From Acidithrix ferrooxidans (GTDB lineage Bacteria > Actinomycetota > Acidimicrobiia > Acidimicrobiales > Acidimicrobiaceae), in contig NZ_JXYS01000012.1 of assembly GCF_000949295.1 (NCBI RefSeq), positions 1-64,000 on the forward strand: a DNA stretch of 64,000 bases, written 5' to 3'. The notes beneath the pieces were generated by a model. It was not told the DNA's origin. It searched no databases and was given only the letters and a program-made list of their open reading frames with translations. Shown piece by piece: positions 26,337 to 36,409 of this stretch (positions within the stretch are counted from its first letter, which is position 1; each line of letters begins with the position of its first letter). A program made the position numbers and the translations under genes.

Positions 26337-26373
26337 AAAAAAAGAGCCGGCAAGCTTAGAATAGCAACCGGCC
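26337..26373 (-). terminator. Intrinsic terminator after rplO
   Basis: GCCGG (26346-26350) pairs with CCGGC (26368-26372), with a long partly paired loop. On the minus strand UCUUUUUUU follows (A-run 26337-26343). It separates the ribosomal-protein part of the spc operon from secY-adk-map. Confidence 0.75.
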
Positions 26374-26396
26374 CCACAATCAGATAAAAGAAATAA

Positions 26397-26897
26397 TTAA
26401 CGGTTTGCGTGTTGGTTACCACGGACCGGTGGTCGCCCACCAGCATAAGGTAGATCCACAGTGACTATCGAACCACCGGCAGCTCTAATGGCAAACTCAG
26501 CCGCCCTAGAAAACTTATGGGCAGTTACAGTAACACCGGTACGAATCTCCCCGTTTCCAAGGATCTTCACCAACGAACCACGCTTTACGATGCCATAATT
26601 GGCTAAGACGCCTGGATCTATCACCAGGACACCCTGAGCAGCCAATTCAGCTACCTTATCCAAGTTGACGATCTCGTAGATCACCTTAAAGGGGTTCTTG
26701 AATCCCTTAGCCTTAGGTGTACGCTGGGTCAGGGGAAGCTGCCCACCTTCAAAGCCCATAGGAATCGTATCGCGAGCTCCTTGGCCTTTGGTACCACGGC
26801 CAGCAGTCTTACCGCCCTTACCGCCAATACCTCTACCAACGCGTTTTGGCTTCTTTTTTGACCCCTCAGCTGGAGTCAGATCATGTAACTTTAACAT
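26397..26897 (-). CDS. rplO: Ribosomal protein L15
   Basis: A 166-residue uL15. The Gly-rich N-terminal arm 'RVGRGIGGKGGKTAGRGTKG' penetrates 23S rRNA and 'FEGGQLPLTQRTPK' is diagnostic. It is the last gene before the tandem terminators. Length is slightly above the usual 145-150 because of a longer C-terminus. Confidence 0.97.
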   Translation of the reverse strand: MLKLHDLTPAEGSKKKPKRVGRGIGGKGGKTAGRGTKGQGARDTIPMGFEGGQLPLTQRTPKAKGFKNPFKVIYEIVNLDKVAELAAQGVLVIDPGVLANYGIVKRGSLVKILGNGEIRTGVTVTAHKFSRAAEFAIRAAGGSIVTVDLPYAGGRPPVRGNQHANR

Positions 26898-26903
26898 CAG
26901 CCT

Positions 26904-27104
26904 CTATACCTCTTCCACGACTTCGACCAAGTGCGGCACTCTGGCAATCATCCCGCGAATCTCTCTGCGATCAGGAAGCACATTGCTTTTACCGATACGT
27001 CCAAGCCCTAGAGCCTTAAGGGTGGCACGATGCTTTGGCTTTGTACCGATCCCTGACTTAATCTGCGTAACTGTAAGTTTCTTCTCCGAATTAGTCTCGC
27101 TCAA
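26904..27104 (-). CDS. rpmD: Ribosomal protein L30
   Basis: A 66-residue uL30 ('[19 protein letters not shown]', '[14 protein letters not shown]'). Its start overlaps the rpsE stop by 4 bp, indicating translational coupling. It lies 6 bp from rplO. Confidence 0.96.
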   Translation of the reverse strand: MSETNSEKKLTVTQIKSGIGTKPKHRATLKALGLGRIGKSNVLPDRREIRGMIARVPHLVEVVEEV

Positions 27105-27646
27105 CCTCGTTCGCCACCTTCTATTTGCTTTTTCTTCTCAGCATAAGCACGGTTAATGGCGCCTGGAATGATCTCATCGACATACTTACCACGAAGCGCA
27201 GCTATCTCGTCGGGACGCTTTAGATCCTTCAAACCAGAGATGGTGGCGTGTGCGACATTGATAGCATTGGACGAACCCAAAGACTTAGCAACCACGTCAT
27301 GAATTCCGGCCATCTCAAGAATAGCTCTTGCAGCGCCACCAGCGATAACACCTGTACCAGGAGCAGCTGGCTTGAGCAAAACTCGCCCAGCCCCAGCAGC
27401 ACCTAAAACCGGGTGAATTATTGTATCTCCCGCCAACGGAACACTAAAAAGATTCTTTCGAGCCTCTTCAATACCCTTTTGGACGGCAATACCGGCCTCC
27501 TTGGCCTTACCATAACCGAGTCCTACACGACCATTCTTGTCACCAATCACCATAAGTGCTGTGAAGGAGAAACGACGTCCACCTTTTACAACCTTGGCAA
27601 CCCGGTTGACCTTAATCGTGCGCTCTTCATAAACCTCTTCGGCCAT
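27101..27646 (-). CDS. rpsE: Ribosomal protein S5
   Basis: A 181-residue uS5. I start it at the ATG at 27646 ('[16 protein letters not shown]') because the longer frame to 27682 overlaps rplR. The loop '[18 protein letters not shown]' is where spectinomycin-resistance changes map; '[12 protein letters not shown]' and '[14 protein letters not shown]' follow. Confidence 0.97.
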   Translation of the reverse strand: MAEEVYEERTIKVNRVAKVVKGGRRFSFTALMVIGDKNGRVGLGYGKAKEAGIAVQKGIEEARKNLFSVPLAGDTIIHPVLGAAGAGRVLLKPAAPGTGVIAGGAARAILEMAGIHDVVAKSLGSSNAINVAHATISGLKDLKRPDEIAALRGKYVDEIIPGAINRAYAEKKKQIEGGERG

Positions 27647-27650
27647 ATCC

Positions 27651-28019
27651 TTAGAACTCCAATCCCTTGCTACGGGCTGCATCGGCTAATGCGGCCACTC
27701 TACCGTGGTATTGGAATCCACCCCGGTCGAAAACGACTGCTTTAATTCCCTTTTGCACTGCGCGCTGCGCAACGAGTTCTCCAACCTTGACAGCAGCAGC
27801 TATATTACCGGTAGCGCCACCGCCACGAAGGTCGGCCTCAAGCGTCGAAGCTGAAGCGATCGTTGAACCAGTCGAGTCATCAACGATCTGAGCAACTATG
27901 TGCTTATTCGAACGAAAGACAGCCAAACGTGGGCGAACTGTGGTACCGACAACGATACGTCTAACTCGCTTATGTCGCTTGATACGCAGCGCGTGGCTGT
28001 TAACTTTGTTAATTGACAT
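27651..28019 (-). CDS. rplR: Ribosomal protein L18
   Basis: A 122-residue uL18 that anchors 5S rRNA. '[19 protein letters not shown]' and '[20 protein letters not shown]' are canonical. The start at 28019 has GGAGA about 5-9 bases upstream, better than the ATG at 28031. Confidence 0.96.
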   Translation of the reverse strand: MSINKVNSHALRIKRHKRVRRIVVGTTVRPRLAVFRSNKHIVAQIVDDSTGSTIASASTLEADLRGGGATGNIAAAVKVGELVAQRAVQKGIKAVVFDRGGFQYHGRVAALADAARSKGLEF

Positions 28020-28043
28020 TGCTATCTCCAAAAAGCTCTGGCA

Positions 28044-28586
28044 CTACTTACCAGTCTTACCAGCCTTACGCTGGACCTTTTCTCCCAGGTACCGAACGCC
28101 CTTACCTTTGTAAGGCTCTGGCTTTCTAATCTTGCGAATATTGGCAGCGACCTGACCGACAATTTCCTTGTCGATCCCTCTAATAATGATCCTTGTAGGC
28201 GTGGGCACCTCGAAGGTAATACCCTCCGGTGCAACGACCTTGACCGTGTGCGAGAAACCCAACGAGAGCTCTAGCTCTCCAGGGCCCTTAGCTATACAGC
28301 GATATCCAACGCCAATAATCTCTAGCTCCTTGGTGAAACCACTGGTTACACCGGCGACCATATTCGAGACCAAAGTGCGCGAAAGGCCATGCAGGGACTT
28401 AGAGAGTCTCTCATCGTTTGGACGCTCAATAACCAAAACCGACTCTTGCTGGCTGACCGAAATCTCACCAGGAAGCACTCTCGAAAGCGTCCCTTTAGGA
28501 CCACTTACCTTGATATCGTTAGATCCAAGAATCTCGACCGACACGCCCTGAGGTACTTCTACTGGGACTTTCCCAATTCGTGACAT
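28044..28586 (-). CDS. rplF: Ribosomal protein L6
   Basis: A 180-residue uL6 near the sarcin-ricin loop. The start is placed at the ATG at 28586 ('[15 protein letters not shown]'). The longer frame to 28646 would overlap rpsH by 26 bp and is not conserved. The end motif '[12 protein letters not shown]' is diagnostic. Confidence 0.97.
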   Translation of the reverse strand: MSRIGKVPVEVPQGVSVEILGSNDIKVSGPKGTLSRVLPGEISVSQQESVLVIERPNDERLSKSLHGLSRTLVSNMVAGVTSGFTKELEIIGVGYRCIAKGPGELELSLGFSHTVKVVAPEGITFEVPTPTRIIIRGIDKEIVGQVAANIRKIRKPEPYKGKGVRYLGEKVQRKAGKTGK

Positions 28587-28620
28587 AGAACTTACATACT
28601 CCTCAATAGATGGGTCATCA

Positions 28621-29022
28621 CTACCAGACGTAGCAGACGACCTCACCGCCGATCTTTTGCTTTCGAGCTTCTCGATCGGTCATCAAACCCCGAGAGGTAG
28701 AGACGATCGCTATCCCAAGGCCACCAAGGACACGTGGAACAGACTCCGCTCGGGAATAGACCCTGAGCCCGGGCTTTGAAACCCTCTGAATACCAGAGAT
28801 TACCCGCTTGCGCTCTGGTGAATACTTGAGCTGAATCTCTAGAGAGTTACCGGGCTTACCCTCAGTCTCTTTGATATCAAAGCCCTCTATATAGCCTTCG
28901 CTAACGAGCACCTCAGCCAAAGCCTTCTTTAGCTTCGAACCTGGCATTACAACCGTATCATGCATTGCCGTATTGGCATTACGGATTCGCGTCAACATGT
29001 CCGCGATCGGATCCGTCATCAT
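28621..29022 (-). CDS. rpsH: Ribosomal protein S8
   Basis: A 133-residue uS8 ('[16 protein letters not shown]' start, '[20 protein letters not shown]' end), a central 30S assembly protein. In E. coli it represses the spc operon by binding near rplE; no such site was identified here. Confidence 0.97.
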   Translation of the reverse strand: MMTDPIADMLTRIRNANTAMHDTVVMPGSKLKKALAEVLVSEGYIEGFDIKETEGKPGNSLEIQLKYSPERKRVISGIQRVSKPGLRVYSRAESVPRVLGGLGIAIVSTSRGLMTDREARKQKIGGEVVCYVW

Positions 29023-29037
29023 TGGTCAGTTCCTCCT

Positions 29038-29223
29038 CTACCAGCTAGCCTTGGTCACGCCAGGAATCTCGCCTGCGTGAACCATTACCCGAAGGCAGAT
29101 CCTGCATAGACCAAACTTGCGATATACCGAGTGTGGACGACCACAACGACCGCAACGGGTATAGGCGCGAACCTTAAACTTCGCTGCACGCCTTTGCTTT
29201 TCGATTAGAGCTTTCTTAGCCAT
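29038..29223 (-). CDS. rpsZ: Ribosomal protein S14, zinc type
   Basis: A 61-residue uS14 of the short zinc-binding form: Cys24, Cys27, Cys40 and Cys43 ('CGRC', 'CRIC'). Actinobacteria use this form in the spc operon and a zinc-free 101-residue paralogue elsewhere. '[12 protein letters not shown]' starts behind a purine-rich site. Confidence 0.97.
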   Translation of the reverse strand: MAKKALIEKQRRAAKFKVRAYTRCGRCGRPHSVYRKFGLCRICLRVMVHAGEIPGVTKASW

Positions 29224-29233
29224 TATCTACTTC

Positions 29234-29800
29234 CTAACCCTCTCTTTTGAAGGGAAATCCAAATGCGAACAAAAGCGCTCGGCCATGGTCGTCACTTGTT
29301 GCACTTGTAACGATGGTTATATCCATACCACGCATTACATCAACCTTGTCATACTCGATCTCCGGGAAGATCAACTGCTCCGTGACGCCGAAGGTATAGT
29401 TACCGTTACCGTCAAACGACTTAGGGTTCAATCCCCGAAAGTCTCTAATGCGAGGAATGGAGAGCGAGACCAAACGATCAAAGAACTCCCACATGCGATC
29501 GCCTCGAAGCGTTACCTTGGCACCGATAGCATTTCCCTGACGAAGCTTGAAACTCGCCACGGACTTTCGTGCCCTGGTAACTATGGGCTTTTGGCCAGAG
29601 ATAATCTCTAGATCCCGCAGCGCTCCCTCAAGTAGAGAAGCCTGAGCGGTAGCACGGCCAACACCCATGTTGATAACTATCTTCTCCATGCGAGGGACCT
29701 GCATGATATTTGACAGGCCAAGGCTCTCTTTGAGTTGGCTTCGCAGTACAGTGTTGTACTTTTCTTTCAGACGCGGCTGCGGTCCAGCGAACTCATTCAT
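29234..29800 (-). CDS. rplE: Ribosomal protein L5
   Basis: A 188-residue uL5 that binds 5S rRNA and P-site tRNA ('[11 protein letters not shown]', '[18 protein letters not shown]', '[12 protein letters not shown]'). Its ATG overlaps the rplX stop by 4 bp. Confidence 0.97.
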   Translation of the reverse strand: MNEFAGPQPRLKEKYNTVLRSQLKESLGLSNIMQVPRMEKIVINMGVGRATAQASLLEGALRDLEIISGQKPIVTRARKSVASFKLRQGNAIGAKVTLRGDRMWEFFDRLVSLSIPRIRDFRGLNPKSFDGNGNYTFGVTEQLIFPEIEYDKVDVMRGMDITIVTSATSDDHGRALLFAFGFPFKREG

Positions 29801-30105
29801 AGGTCACCCCCACACTTTTTACAGACGCGAGACTTAACGCCTGCGTCGGAAAACTTATAACCGACCCGTGTTGGACCACACTTAGCACAAACTATCTGCA
29901 CATTCGAAGCCGAAAAAGGCATGTCCTTGTCGATAATTCCACCTTGAGAGGTCTGATTGGTCGGCTTTTGATGCTTGCGAGCGACATTAATACGATCAAC
30001 TATGATACGTCCCTCTTTAGGAATCACCCTAGAGACCACGCCCTCGCGACCCTTATCTTTACCGGCCAGCACCTTTATCTTGTCACCCTTACGGATCTTC
30101 ATCAA
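29797..30105 (-). CDS. rplX: Ribosomal protein L24
   Basis: A 102-residue uL24 with a KOW motif ('[17 protein letters not shown]') and two C-terminal Cys pairs ('CAKC' and 'CKKC') that may bind zinc. It overlaps rplN and rplE by 4 bp at each end. Confidence 0.97.
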   Translation of the reverse strand: MMKIRKGDKIKVLAGKDKGREGVVSRVIPKEGRIIVDRINVARKHQKPTNQTSQGGIIDKDMPFSASNVQIVCAKCGPTRVGYKFSDAGVKSRVCKKCGGDL

Positions 30106-30470
30106 AGCACCTCCGGAGCCAACGATATGATCCTCATAAACTTCTTGTCCCTGAGTTCCCGGCCAACTGGCCCAAAGATACGGGTTCCTCTTGGCTGCAT
30201 CGCATCGTTGATAATAACAGCGGCATTCTCGTCGAACCGAATGTAACTACCGTCTGAACGGCGCTTCTCCTTCTTGGTTCGCACAACCACACACTTTACA
30301 ACATCCCCGCGCTTTACATTACCTCCAGGAATTGCATCCTTAACAGTGGCCACAAAGATATCGCCAATGCTGGCATATCGTCTCCGTGAACCCCCCAAAA
30401 CCTTAATAACGAGGACTTCTTTTGCGCCTGAATTATCAGCCACCCTAAGTCTGGTTTCTTGCTGTATCAC
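30102..30470 (-). CDS. rplN: Ribosomal protein L14
   Basis: A 122-residue uL14 starting at GTG (30470) with '[18 protein letters not shown]'. The GTGA at 30470-30467 couples it to the rpsQ stop. A longer ATG frame to 30503 is not conserved. It forms a bridge to the 30S. Confidence 0.97.
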   Translation of the reverse strand: MIQQETRLRVADNSGAKEVLVIKVLGGSRRRYASIGDIFVATVKDAIPGGNVKRGDVVKCVVVRTKKEKRRSDGSYIRFDENAAVIINDAMQPRGTRIFGPVGRELRDKKFMRIISLAPEVL

Positions 30471-30739
30471 TTGGCACGCTCCAAAATCTCCACAACACGC
30501 CATCTCTTTAGCTTGGAAAGAGGCCTTGTCTCTTCCAGGCGGACGACATCTCCAACGCGTGCACCAAAGGTCGAGTCGTGCGCATACAACTTCTTAGTAC
30601 GCTGCACCGTCTTTCGGTACTTCGGATGGCGAACTCGCTCTACAACCGCTATAACAACCGTATCGGTCATGGCGTCAGAAATAACTGTACCTTCACGGAC
30701 CTTACGGGTATTCTCATTCGGACTTTCAATCTCACTCAT
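30467..30739 (-). CDS. rpsQ: Ribosomal protein S17
   Basis: A 90-residue uS17 OB-fold protein ('[18 protein letters not shown]', '[15 protein letters not shown]', '[18 protein letters not shown]'). The first 13 residues are an acidic extension. It lies 13 bp after rpmC. Confidence 0.97.
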   Translation of the reverse strand: MSEIESPNENTRKVREGTVISDAMTDTVVIAVVERVRHPKYRKTVQRTKKLYAHDSTFGARVGDVVRLEETRPLSKLKRWRVVEILERAK

Positions 30740-30752
30740 TATGATTTCCTAC

Positions 30753-30959
30753 CTACTTGTCCTCGGATGAAGCGGATCGCTCGGTCATAATCGTATGAAT
30801 ACGAGCAACCTCTCGCTTTAATAGACCCACACGCGAGGTATTGGCGACCTGGGCAGTAGCCAGGTCAAACCGAAGTTGAAACAACTCCTTGATATTCTCA
30901 TCAAGACGCTCTTGCAACTCTTGATCACCGAAATCTCTTAATTCAGAAGCCTTTGACAT
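30753..30959 (-). CDS. rpmC: Ribosomal protein L29
   Basis: A 68-residue uL29 at the exit tunnel ('ELRDFGDQELQERLDENIKE', 'LRFDLATAQVANTSRVG'), where trigger factor and SRP dock in other bacteria. It shares one base with the end of rplP. Confidence 0.96.
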   Translation of the reverse strand: MSKASELRDFGDQELQERLDENIKELFQLRFDLATAQVANTSRVGLLKREVARIHTIMTERSASSEDK

Positions 30960-31387
30960 TATTGACCCTCATTCTCGTGAGAAAATGCATCTCTTACAAC
31001 CACACGTGCTTTAAAGGGGAGCTTTTGAATAGCTCTCTCCAAAGCGCCACGAGCTAGCTCTTCCGAGACACCATTCAATTCAAAGAGGATGCGACCCGGC
31101 TTTACAACTGCAACCCAAAACTCCGGGTTACCCTTGCCCGAACCCATGCGAGTCTCAGCAGGCTTCTTGGTAACTGGCTTATCTGGAAAAACTCGAATCC
31201 AGACCTTTCCACCTCTTTTGATGTGCCTCGTCATAGCAATACGAGCTGCTTCTATTTGACGAGCGGTCAACCAACCAGCTTCCAAGGCTTGAATACCGAA
31301 CTCACCAAAGTTCAACTCGGTACCACCCTTGGCCAGCCCAGTTCGCCGGCCACGCTGCACCTTACGGTGCTTTACCTTCCTAGGCAT
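30959..31387 (-). CDS. rplP: Ribosomal protein L16
   Basis: A 142-residue uL16 that organises the A site. It starts at '[19 protein letters not shown]'; an ATG two codons upstream (31393) is possible. '[20 protein letters not shown]'-like text and '[19 protein letters not shown]' are canonical. Confidence 0.97.
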   Translation of the reverse strand: MPRKVKHRKVQRGRRTGLAKGGTELNFGEFGIQALEAGWLTARQIEAARIAMTRHIKRGGKVWIRVFPDKPVTKKPAETRMGSGKGNPEFWVAVVKPGRILFELNGVSEELARGALERAIQKLPFKARVVVRDAFSHENEGQ

Positions 31388-31395
31388 CAACATGA

Positions 31396-32256
31396 TTAAT
31401 CGCTCTCCCGCTTGAAGTGCGCTGTCTCATGTGACTCCTGGCGCACCTTCTTCTCGAGCTCCTCAGACCGATCTAGGATCTTCTCAAGTTGCTCTTCTCC
31501 ATTTACGACCGGCGCCGCGTTACGGGGCCTTCCTTCGCTTACGCGTCGACCGCCACCTGCAGAAACTCTTCGCGGCCGTTGCGCGGCCTGCTCGGTAGGA
31601 GCTGCTTCGGTAAGGCTAGGTACCTTATAGGGAACGATATCGCCCTTATAGATCCAGACCTTAACACCGATACGACCAAAGGTAGTTCTAGCCTCTCGGA
31701 AGCCATAGTCGATGTCTGCTCTCAAGGTATGAAGCGGAACTCGACCTTCGCGATAGGACTCCTTGCGTGCCATTTCAGCACCGCCAAGTCGACCAGAACA
31801 CTGGATCTTGACGCCCTGACCACCAGAACGCTCCACGAGCTGCATAGCGCGCTTCATCGCTCTTCTAAAGCTAACTCGCCGAGCCAGCTGATCTGCAATA
31901 CTTTGTGCAACCAATGCGGCATCAAGCTCAGCGTTTTGAATCTCTTTGACGTTTAATTGGACCTTTTCATCCCCAATTAGCGCACCGAGATCATGGCGAA
32001 GCTCTTCAATCTTCTTGCCTTGATGTCCGACGATAGGACCAACCTTCGATGAGTAGATATCAACTCTGATATCGCCTCTTTTACGCTCGATCTCTACTCG
32101 CGAAAGCTGCAAGTTCTCAAGTCTCTTGATAAGAAAGTTACGGATCCTCCAGTCCTCAAGAACTGTCTCTTTGTAATTCTTATCCTCGTACCAGGTCGAC
32201 TTCCACTTGGTGGTTATACCAAGGCGAAAACCGTAGGGATTTACTTTCTGACCCAT
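31396..32256 (-). CDS. rpsC: Ribosomal protein S3
   Basis: A 286-residue uS3 of the mRNA entry channel. The KH domain GHQG is in '[15 protein letters not shown]' and '[19 protein letters not shown]' is diagnostic. The last 70 residues are a charged Ala/Arg/Glu tail beyond the E. coli length, as in many actinobacteria. Its start shares a base with the rplV stop. Confidence 0.97.
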   Translation of the reverse strand: MGQKVNPYGFRLGITTKWKSTWYEDKNYKETVLEDWRIRNFLIKRLENLQLSRVEIERKRGDIRVDIYSSKVGPIVGHQGKKIEELRHDLGALIGDEKVQLNVKEIQNAELDAALVAQSIADQLARRVSFRRAMKRAMQLVERSGGQGVKIQCSGRLGGAEMARKESYREGRVPLHTLRADIDYGFREARTTFGRIGVKVWIYKGDIVPYKVPSLTEAAPTEQAAQRPRRVSAGGGRRVSEGRPRNAAPVVNGEEQLEKILDRSEELEKKVRQESHETAHFKRESD

Positions 32257-32954
32257 TACTTATTCTCGCTTTCAGCATCGTCATCGACAACGTCTTGATC
32301 TTCGCTTGAAACTACCTCAAGGACGTCGTTGGAGACTGCATCACTTGCACCTAAATCACCTTGATCGCTCACGGTCTCCGAGCTCTCTGGAATTGTCGGC
32401 TCTGTGTTAGCGGTCTCTGTGTTAGCGGTCTCTGTGTTCTCGGTCTCAGTATGAACAACAAGATCCGAATCCTCGGCGTCAAAGACAACTTCTATTTCGT
32501 CGAGAGAACTGTTTGAGCCACGGACACGTGCACTACGACGTTCTTGACGACGAGCTTCCTCAGAGGATCTCTTAGCATTGATCTGAGCAATCTTGGTAAA
32601 TTCCATGCGATCGACATAGATCGTGATGTGAGCCGTACGCTTCAAAATCTGTCCTGCACGCCCACGAGCTCGCGCACGAAAACGCTTCATAGTCGGCCCC
32701 TCGTCTGCAAAGCAGGCAGAGACATAGAGTTCATCTGCTGGAATACCGTCGTTATTCTCAGCATTGGCCACAGCAGAGGCCAGAAGCTTCAAGATCGGAC
32801 GAGCCGCTCCACGATCCGAATAGACCAAAATATCTCGAGCGGTAATAATATCCTTGCCCCGGATCAGGTCAAGAACTTCACGAACCTTCGATGCCGACAT
32901 GCGATATTGACGCAAGACAGCCCTAGTGCCTGAATTGAAAGTAGTGGTACTCAT
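32256..32954 (-). CDS. rplV: Ribosomal protein L22 with long acidic C-terminal tail
   Basis: The first 120 residues are a normal uL22 ('[19 protein letters not shown]', '[18 protein letters not shown]'), whose hairpin lines the exit tunnel. About 110 further residues follow, rich in Glu, Asp, Ser, Thr and Asn. They include TETAN-type pentapeptide repeats and end '[12 protein letters not shown]'. Usual length is 110-130. The frame runs without interruption into a normal stop overlapping rpsC, so the tail is real coding sequence. Confidence 0.97.
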   Translation of the reverse strand: MSTTTFNSGTRAVLRQYRMSASKVREVLDLIRGKDIITARDILVYSDRGAARPILKLLASAVANAENNDGIPADELYVSACFADEGPTMKRFRARARGRAGQILKRTAHITIYVDRMEFTKIAQINAKRSSEEARRQERRSARVRGSNSSLDEIEVVFDAEDSDLVVHTETENTETANTETANTEPTIPESSETVSDQGDLGASDAVSNDVLEVVSSEDQDVVDDDAESENK

Positions 32955-33232
32955 CTTCTCTTACCCGTTCTCTCTTGACCCGCATGGTATTTAAAGGTTC
33001 GAGTAGGGCTGAATTCACCTAACTTGTGACCGACCATGGACTCTGTCACATAGACAGGAACATGCTTTCGGCCATCATGAACGGCGATGGTGTGACCCAC
33101 CATGTCAGGAATAATTGTAGATCTACGAGACCAGGTCTTAATGACCTTCTTCTCGTTCTTCTCATTTAAAGCGTCGACCTTCTTGAGTAGGTGAGAATCG
33201 ACAAAAGGACCCTTTTTAAGGCTACGTGCCAT
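32951..33232 (-). CDS. rpsS: Ribosomal protein S19
   Basis: A 93-residue uS19 ('[19 protein letters not shown]', '[18 protein letters not shown]') of the 30S head. It overlaps rplV by 4 bp and follows rplB by 15 bp. Confidence 0.98.
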   Translation of the reverse strand: MARSLKKGPFVDSHLLKKVDALNEKNEKKVIKTWSRRSTIIPDMVGHTIAVHDGRKHVPVYVTESMVGHKLGEFSPTRTFKYHAGQERTGKRR

Positions 33233-33247
33233 CTTTTATAAGACCTC

Positions 33248-34084
33248 CTAGCGCCTTGCGCCGCGTCCGCGACGACGACGTACGATCATTGCATCACTTG
33301 CCTTGCGCCTTGAACGCGTACGACCTTCAGGTTGACCCCAAGGGGAAACTGGATGACGTCCACCAGACGTCTTGCCTTCGCCACCGCCAAGTGGGTGATC
33401 CACTGGGTTCATAGCGACACCTCGTGTCTGAGGCCTAACGCCCTTCCAACGGTTACGTCCAGCTTTACCAATCGAAATCAGCTCATGCTCGGCGTTGCCA
33501 ACCTCGCCTACGGTAGCCCGACAATCAATAGGAACGCGACGCATTTCAGTAGAGGGAAGACGAAGTGTAGCAAAATCGCCCTCTTTGGCGACTAGTTGCA
33601 CCGACATACCTGCTCCACGAGCAATCTTGCCGCCCTGACCAGGTCGCAATTCCACGTTATGCACCACAGTACCAACTGGAATATTCCTTAGAGGAAGTGC
33701 ATTTCCGATCCGAATATCAGCACCGGAACCCGACTCCACCAATTCGCCGACCTTGAGGCGATTAGGAGCCAGAATATATGCCTTTTCACCATCAAGATAA
33801 TGAAGCAAAGCAATCCGAGCATTTCTATTGGGATCGTATTCAATCGCAGCAACTTTTGCTGGAACTCCGTCTTTGCGACGCTTGAAGTCCACCAAGCGAT
33901 ATTGTTGCTTGTGACCACCGCCGCGGTGGCGGGAGGTCTTTCGTCCATAGGAGTTACGACCACCACTAGAGCTCTTAGGAGCCAAAAGCGACTTCTCAGG
34001 CTTGGACTTAGTAATCTCGGAAAAGTCGGACACCGACTGAAACCGACGTCCAGGACTAGTGGGTTTTCTCTTTCTAATAGCCAT
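33248..34084 (-). CDS. rplB: Ribosomal protein L2
   Basis: A 278-residue uL2 near the peptidyl-transferase centre. '[19 protein letters not shown]' contains the conserved His of the family. '[19 protein letters not shown]' and a basic C-terminus are present. Confidence 0.98.
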   Translation of the reverse strand: MAIRKRKPTSPGRRFQSVSDFSEITKSKPEKSLLAPKSSSGGRNSYGRKTSRHRGGGHKQQYRLVDFKRRKDGVPAKVAAIEYDPNRNARIALLHYLDGEKAYILAPNRLKVGELVESGSGADIRIGNALPLRNIPVGTVVHNVELRPGQGGKIARGAGMSVQLVAKEGDFATLRLPSTEMRRVPIDCRATVGEVGNAEHELISIGKAGRNRWKGVRPQTRGVAMNPVDHPLGGGEGKTSGGRHPVSPWGQPEGRTRSRRKASDAMIVRRRRGRGARR

Positions 34085-34099
34085 ATTCTTAAAAACCTT

Positions 34100-34387
34100 C
34101 TATCTCTGGAACAGTTCGATCTGACCCTCTTTAAGGGTGACCATGGCATGCTTTGTATCAGAGAGTTTGGCATAGAGTCCGCTTTTACGTGAACGCTTCC
34201 GCTTACCCTTGCGATTCAGAGTGTTGACCTTGCCGACCTTTACGGAGAAGATCTCCTCTATGGCCTTACCAATTTCAATCTTGTTGGCCCTGCGATCGAC
34301 CACAAATGTATAGACGCCGGCATCGGAGAGTCCATAGGACTTCTCGGAGATAACTGGCTTGATGATAATCGAGTATGGATTTGCCAT
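34100..34387 (-). CDS. rplW: Ribosomal protein L23
   Basis: A 95-residue uL23 at the exit tunnel ('IIIKPVISEKSYGLSDAG', 'YTFVVDRRANKIEIGKAIEE'), docking site for trigger factor and SRP. It sits between rplD and rplB as in all S10 operons. Confidence 0.97.
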   Translation of the reverse strand: MANPYSIIIKPVISEKSYGLSDAGVYTFVVDRRANKIEIGKAIEEIFSVKVGKVNTLNRKGKRKRSRKSGLYAKLSDTKHAMVTLKEGQIELFQR

Positions 34388-34390
34388 CGT

Positions 34391-35083
34391 TTAACCTTCC
34401 GTGGCCACTTCGTCATCGGCGTCGCTGGAAGAATCAGCCTCGCCAATCAGTGTGGACTTATCAAAGATAACGACATCTGACCATAAGATATCGTAGGGAT
34501 TCAACTCAGCCTCATCGATAAGACGAACGAGAGGCAAGTTGGAAAAGGTTCTTACCAAGTTATATTCAAATGGATCCACCACCAAGAGGACCTTCTTATT
34601 CGAAAGACCGGCATTGGACAAAAATGCGATACCACTTTTAGTCTTAGGAGTCTCATACTCAAACGATTCAACAACTACGATTGCGTCGTTAGCCGCTCGA
34701 TCAGAAAGCGCATGATATAGAGCCGCACGCTTCATCTTCTTTGGGGTGCGTTGCTCATAAGAACGTGGCTTTGGCCCTAGGGCTACGCCACCGCCTGCCC
34801 AATGGGGAGCTCGTATGGAGCCTTGACGGGCACGTCCAGTACCCTTTTGGCGAAATGGCTTACGACCACCACCGCGCACCTCGGCGCGAGTTTTGGTGGA
34901 CTGTGTTCCACTTCGGGCAGCAGCCAACTGAGCAGTAACTACCTGGTGCAAAAGCGAAACATTTGGCGTGTAACCAAAGACTGTTGGATTCAGTTCAACT
35001 TCACCGATGCGATTGCCGTTGTGGTCCAAGAGGGCCGCGACATATTGATTGAGTTCGATCACTCGAACAACTTCAGCGCTCAT
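34391..35083 (-). CDS. rplD: Ribosomal protein L4
   Basis: A 230-residue uL4. The tunnel loop region 'GGRKPFRQKGTGRARQGSIR' is canonical. The last 15 residues are acidic and Ser-rich ('SSSDADDEVATEG'). In E. coli L4 represses this operon through an S10 leader. Confidence 0.97.
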   Translation of the reverse strand: MSAEVVRVIELNQYVAALLDHNGNRIGEVELNPTVFGYTPNVSLLHQVVTAQLAAARSGTQSTKTRAEVRGGGRKPFRQKGTGRARQGSIRAPHWAGGGVALGPKPRSYEQRTPKKMKRAALYHALSDRAANDAIVVVESFEYETPKTKSGIAFLSNAGLSNKKVLLVVDPFEYNLVRTFSNLPLVRLIDEAELNPYDILWSDVVIFDKSTLIGEADSSSDADDEVATEG

Positions 35084-35086
35084 AAG

Positions 35087-35728
35087 TTACTTGCCACCCT
35101 TCACAGCGTCACGAACGACTACAGACGAGCCCTTAGCACCTGGAACGGCACCCTTGATTAACAAAAGACCACGCTCTGGATCGGACTTTACAACTTTGAG
35201 GTTCTGGGTCGTTACCTTATCGGAACCCATTTGCCCAGCCATGCGCGTCCCCTTGAAGACTCGTGCTGGGGTAGCGCAAGCGCCAATTGAACCTGGAGCT
35301 CGATGCTTCTTATGGTTACCGTGAGTAGCCTTCTGGCCAGCAAAATTATGACGCTTCATAACTCCAGCAAAACCGTGGCCTTTGGATGTACCTGTTACAT
35401 CAACAAAGTCCCCACTCTCCCAAATCTCAACTCCATATTCAGAGCCGACAGAATAGGAGGAGACATCATCGAGTCGAAACTCCATAATTTCTACGCCCGG
35501 TTCTACGCCGGCAGCCCGAAAGACTCCTGCCTCGGGCTTATTCAATTTCCTAGCATCCTTCGCGCCATAAGTGACGCAAAGGGCCGAATATCCGTCAGTG
35601 GAGGGCTGCTTCACCCTCATGACCCTCATTGGGTCAACCTTGACGACAGTAACTGGGATGATTTGGTTCTGGTCGTCCCAGAGTTGCGTCATGCCCAACT
35701 TCTTGCCTACTAAAGCCTTGGTTGCCAT
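35087..35728 (-). CDS. rplC: Ribosomal protein L3
   Basis: A 213-residue uL3, a primary 23S binder. 'HGFAGVMKRHNFAGQKATHG' and 'GTRMAGQMGSDKVTTQNL' are canonical. It is separated from rpsJ by 221 bp containing a strong terminator, so it probably has its own promoter. Confidence 0.97.
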   Translation of the reverse strand: MATKALVGKKLGMTQLWDDQNQIIPVTVVKVDPMRVMRVKQPSTDGYSALCVTYGAKDARKLNKPEAGVFRAAGVEPGVEIMEFRLDDVSSYSVGSEYGVEIWESGDFVDVTGTSKGHGFAGVMKRHNFAGQKATHGNHKKHRAPGSIGACATPARVFKGTRMAGQMGSDKVTTQNLKVVKSDPERGLLLIKGAVPGAKGSSVVVRDAVKGGK

Positions 35729-35824
35729 TTCTATACGAAACTTTCATAATTAAATGCAAAGACATTCTTTGCTTAGATCTAAAAACCCGACGTTCAAAGG
35801 TACAAAGCACCTTTGCTCAGACAC

Positions 35825-35848
35825 AAAAACTCCGCCTAATCGGCGGAG
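35825..35848 (-). terminator. Intrinsic terminator or attenuator between rpsJ and rplC
   Basis: CTCCGCC (35830-35836) pairs with GGCGGAG (35842-35848) around a 5-base loop. On the minus strand UUUUUG follows (A-run 35825-35829). It lies about 100 bp downstream of the rpsJ stop, where E. coli has no terminator. Confidence 0.8.
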
Positions 35849-35949
35849 CTCTGCCATCTGTTTGCTAGGCGGTTCCTCAAGGGCCTACCCAGACGTCAAA
35901 GCTTTCAAACTCTTCTAGCCTACCGGTCCAACCTGGACCATCCGGCTAC

Positions 35950-36279
35950 TTATAGACTCTGGACTTTTATTTCTATATCCACACCGGCTGGGACGTCGAG
36001 ACGCTGAAGCGAATCTACAGTCTTAGGGGTGTGCTCTACGATATCCAAGAGGCGCTTGTGAACTCTCATCTCGAAATGCTCGCGGGAATCCTTGTGCTTG
36101 TGCGGGGATCGAATCACAGTGTAGCGCGACGTCTCCGTCGGCAGTGGCACTGGACCCTTTACCTTAGCATCGGTACGAAGGACAGTATCGACAATCTTCC
36201 GAGTTGAGGCGTCCAATATGGCAGCGTCATAGGCCTTTAGCCTGATACGAATTCGCTGCTTTGAGTTCTCTGCCATCAT
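35950..36279 (-). CDS. rpsJ: Ribosomal protein S10
   Basis: A 109-residue uS10, also NusE in antitermination. '[18 protein letters not shown]', '[19 protein letters not shown]' and '[11 protein letters not shown]' are canonical. An ATG one codon later is equally possible. It lies after tuf and before a terminator, separating it from rplC. Confidence 0.98.
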   Translation of the reverse strand: MMAENSKQRIRIRLKAYDAAILDASTRKIVDTVLRTDAKVKGPVPLPTETSRYTVIRSPHKHKDSREHFEMRVHKRLLDIVEHTPKTVDSLQRLDVPAGVDIEIKVQSL

Positions 36280-36337
36280 AATTCCTTATAAAATCCACGA
36301 ATACGCGCCCTACCATCATAGGGCATCAAAGGCACAA

Positions 36338-36366
36338 GTCGGTCCCTAGATTTCTCTGGGACCGAC
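36338..36366 (-). terminator. Hairpin after tuf
   Basis: GTCGGTCCC (36338-36346) pairs with GGGACCGAC (36358-36366). Only a broken U-stretch follows on the minus strand, so termination may be partial. Confidence 0.5.
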
Positions 36367-36409
36367 CAAGCGTACCTTGACCGCTGAGAAGTTGTCTATT
36401 TAGACAGCG

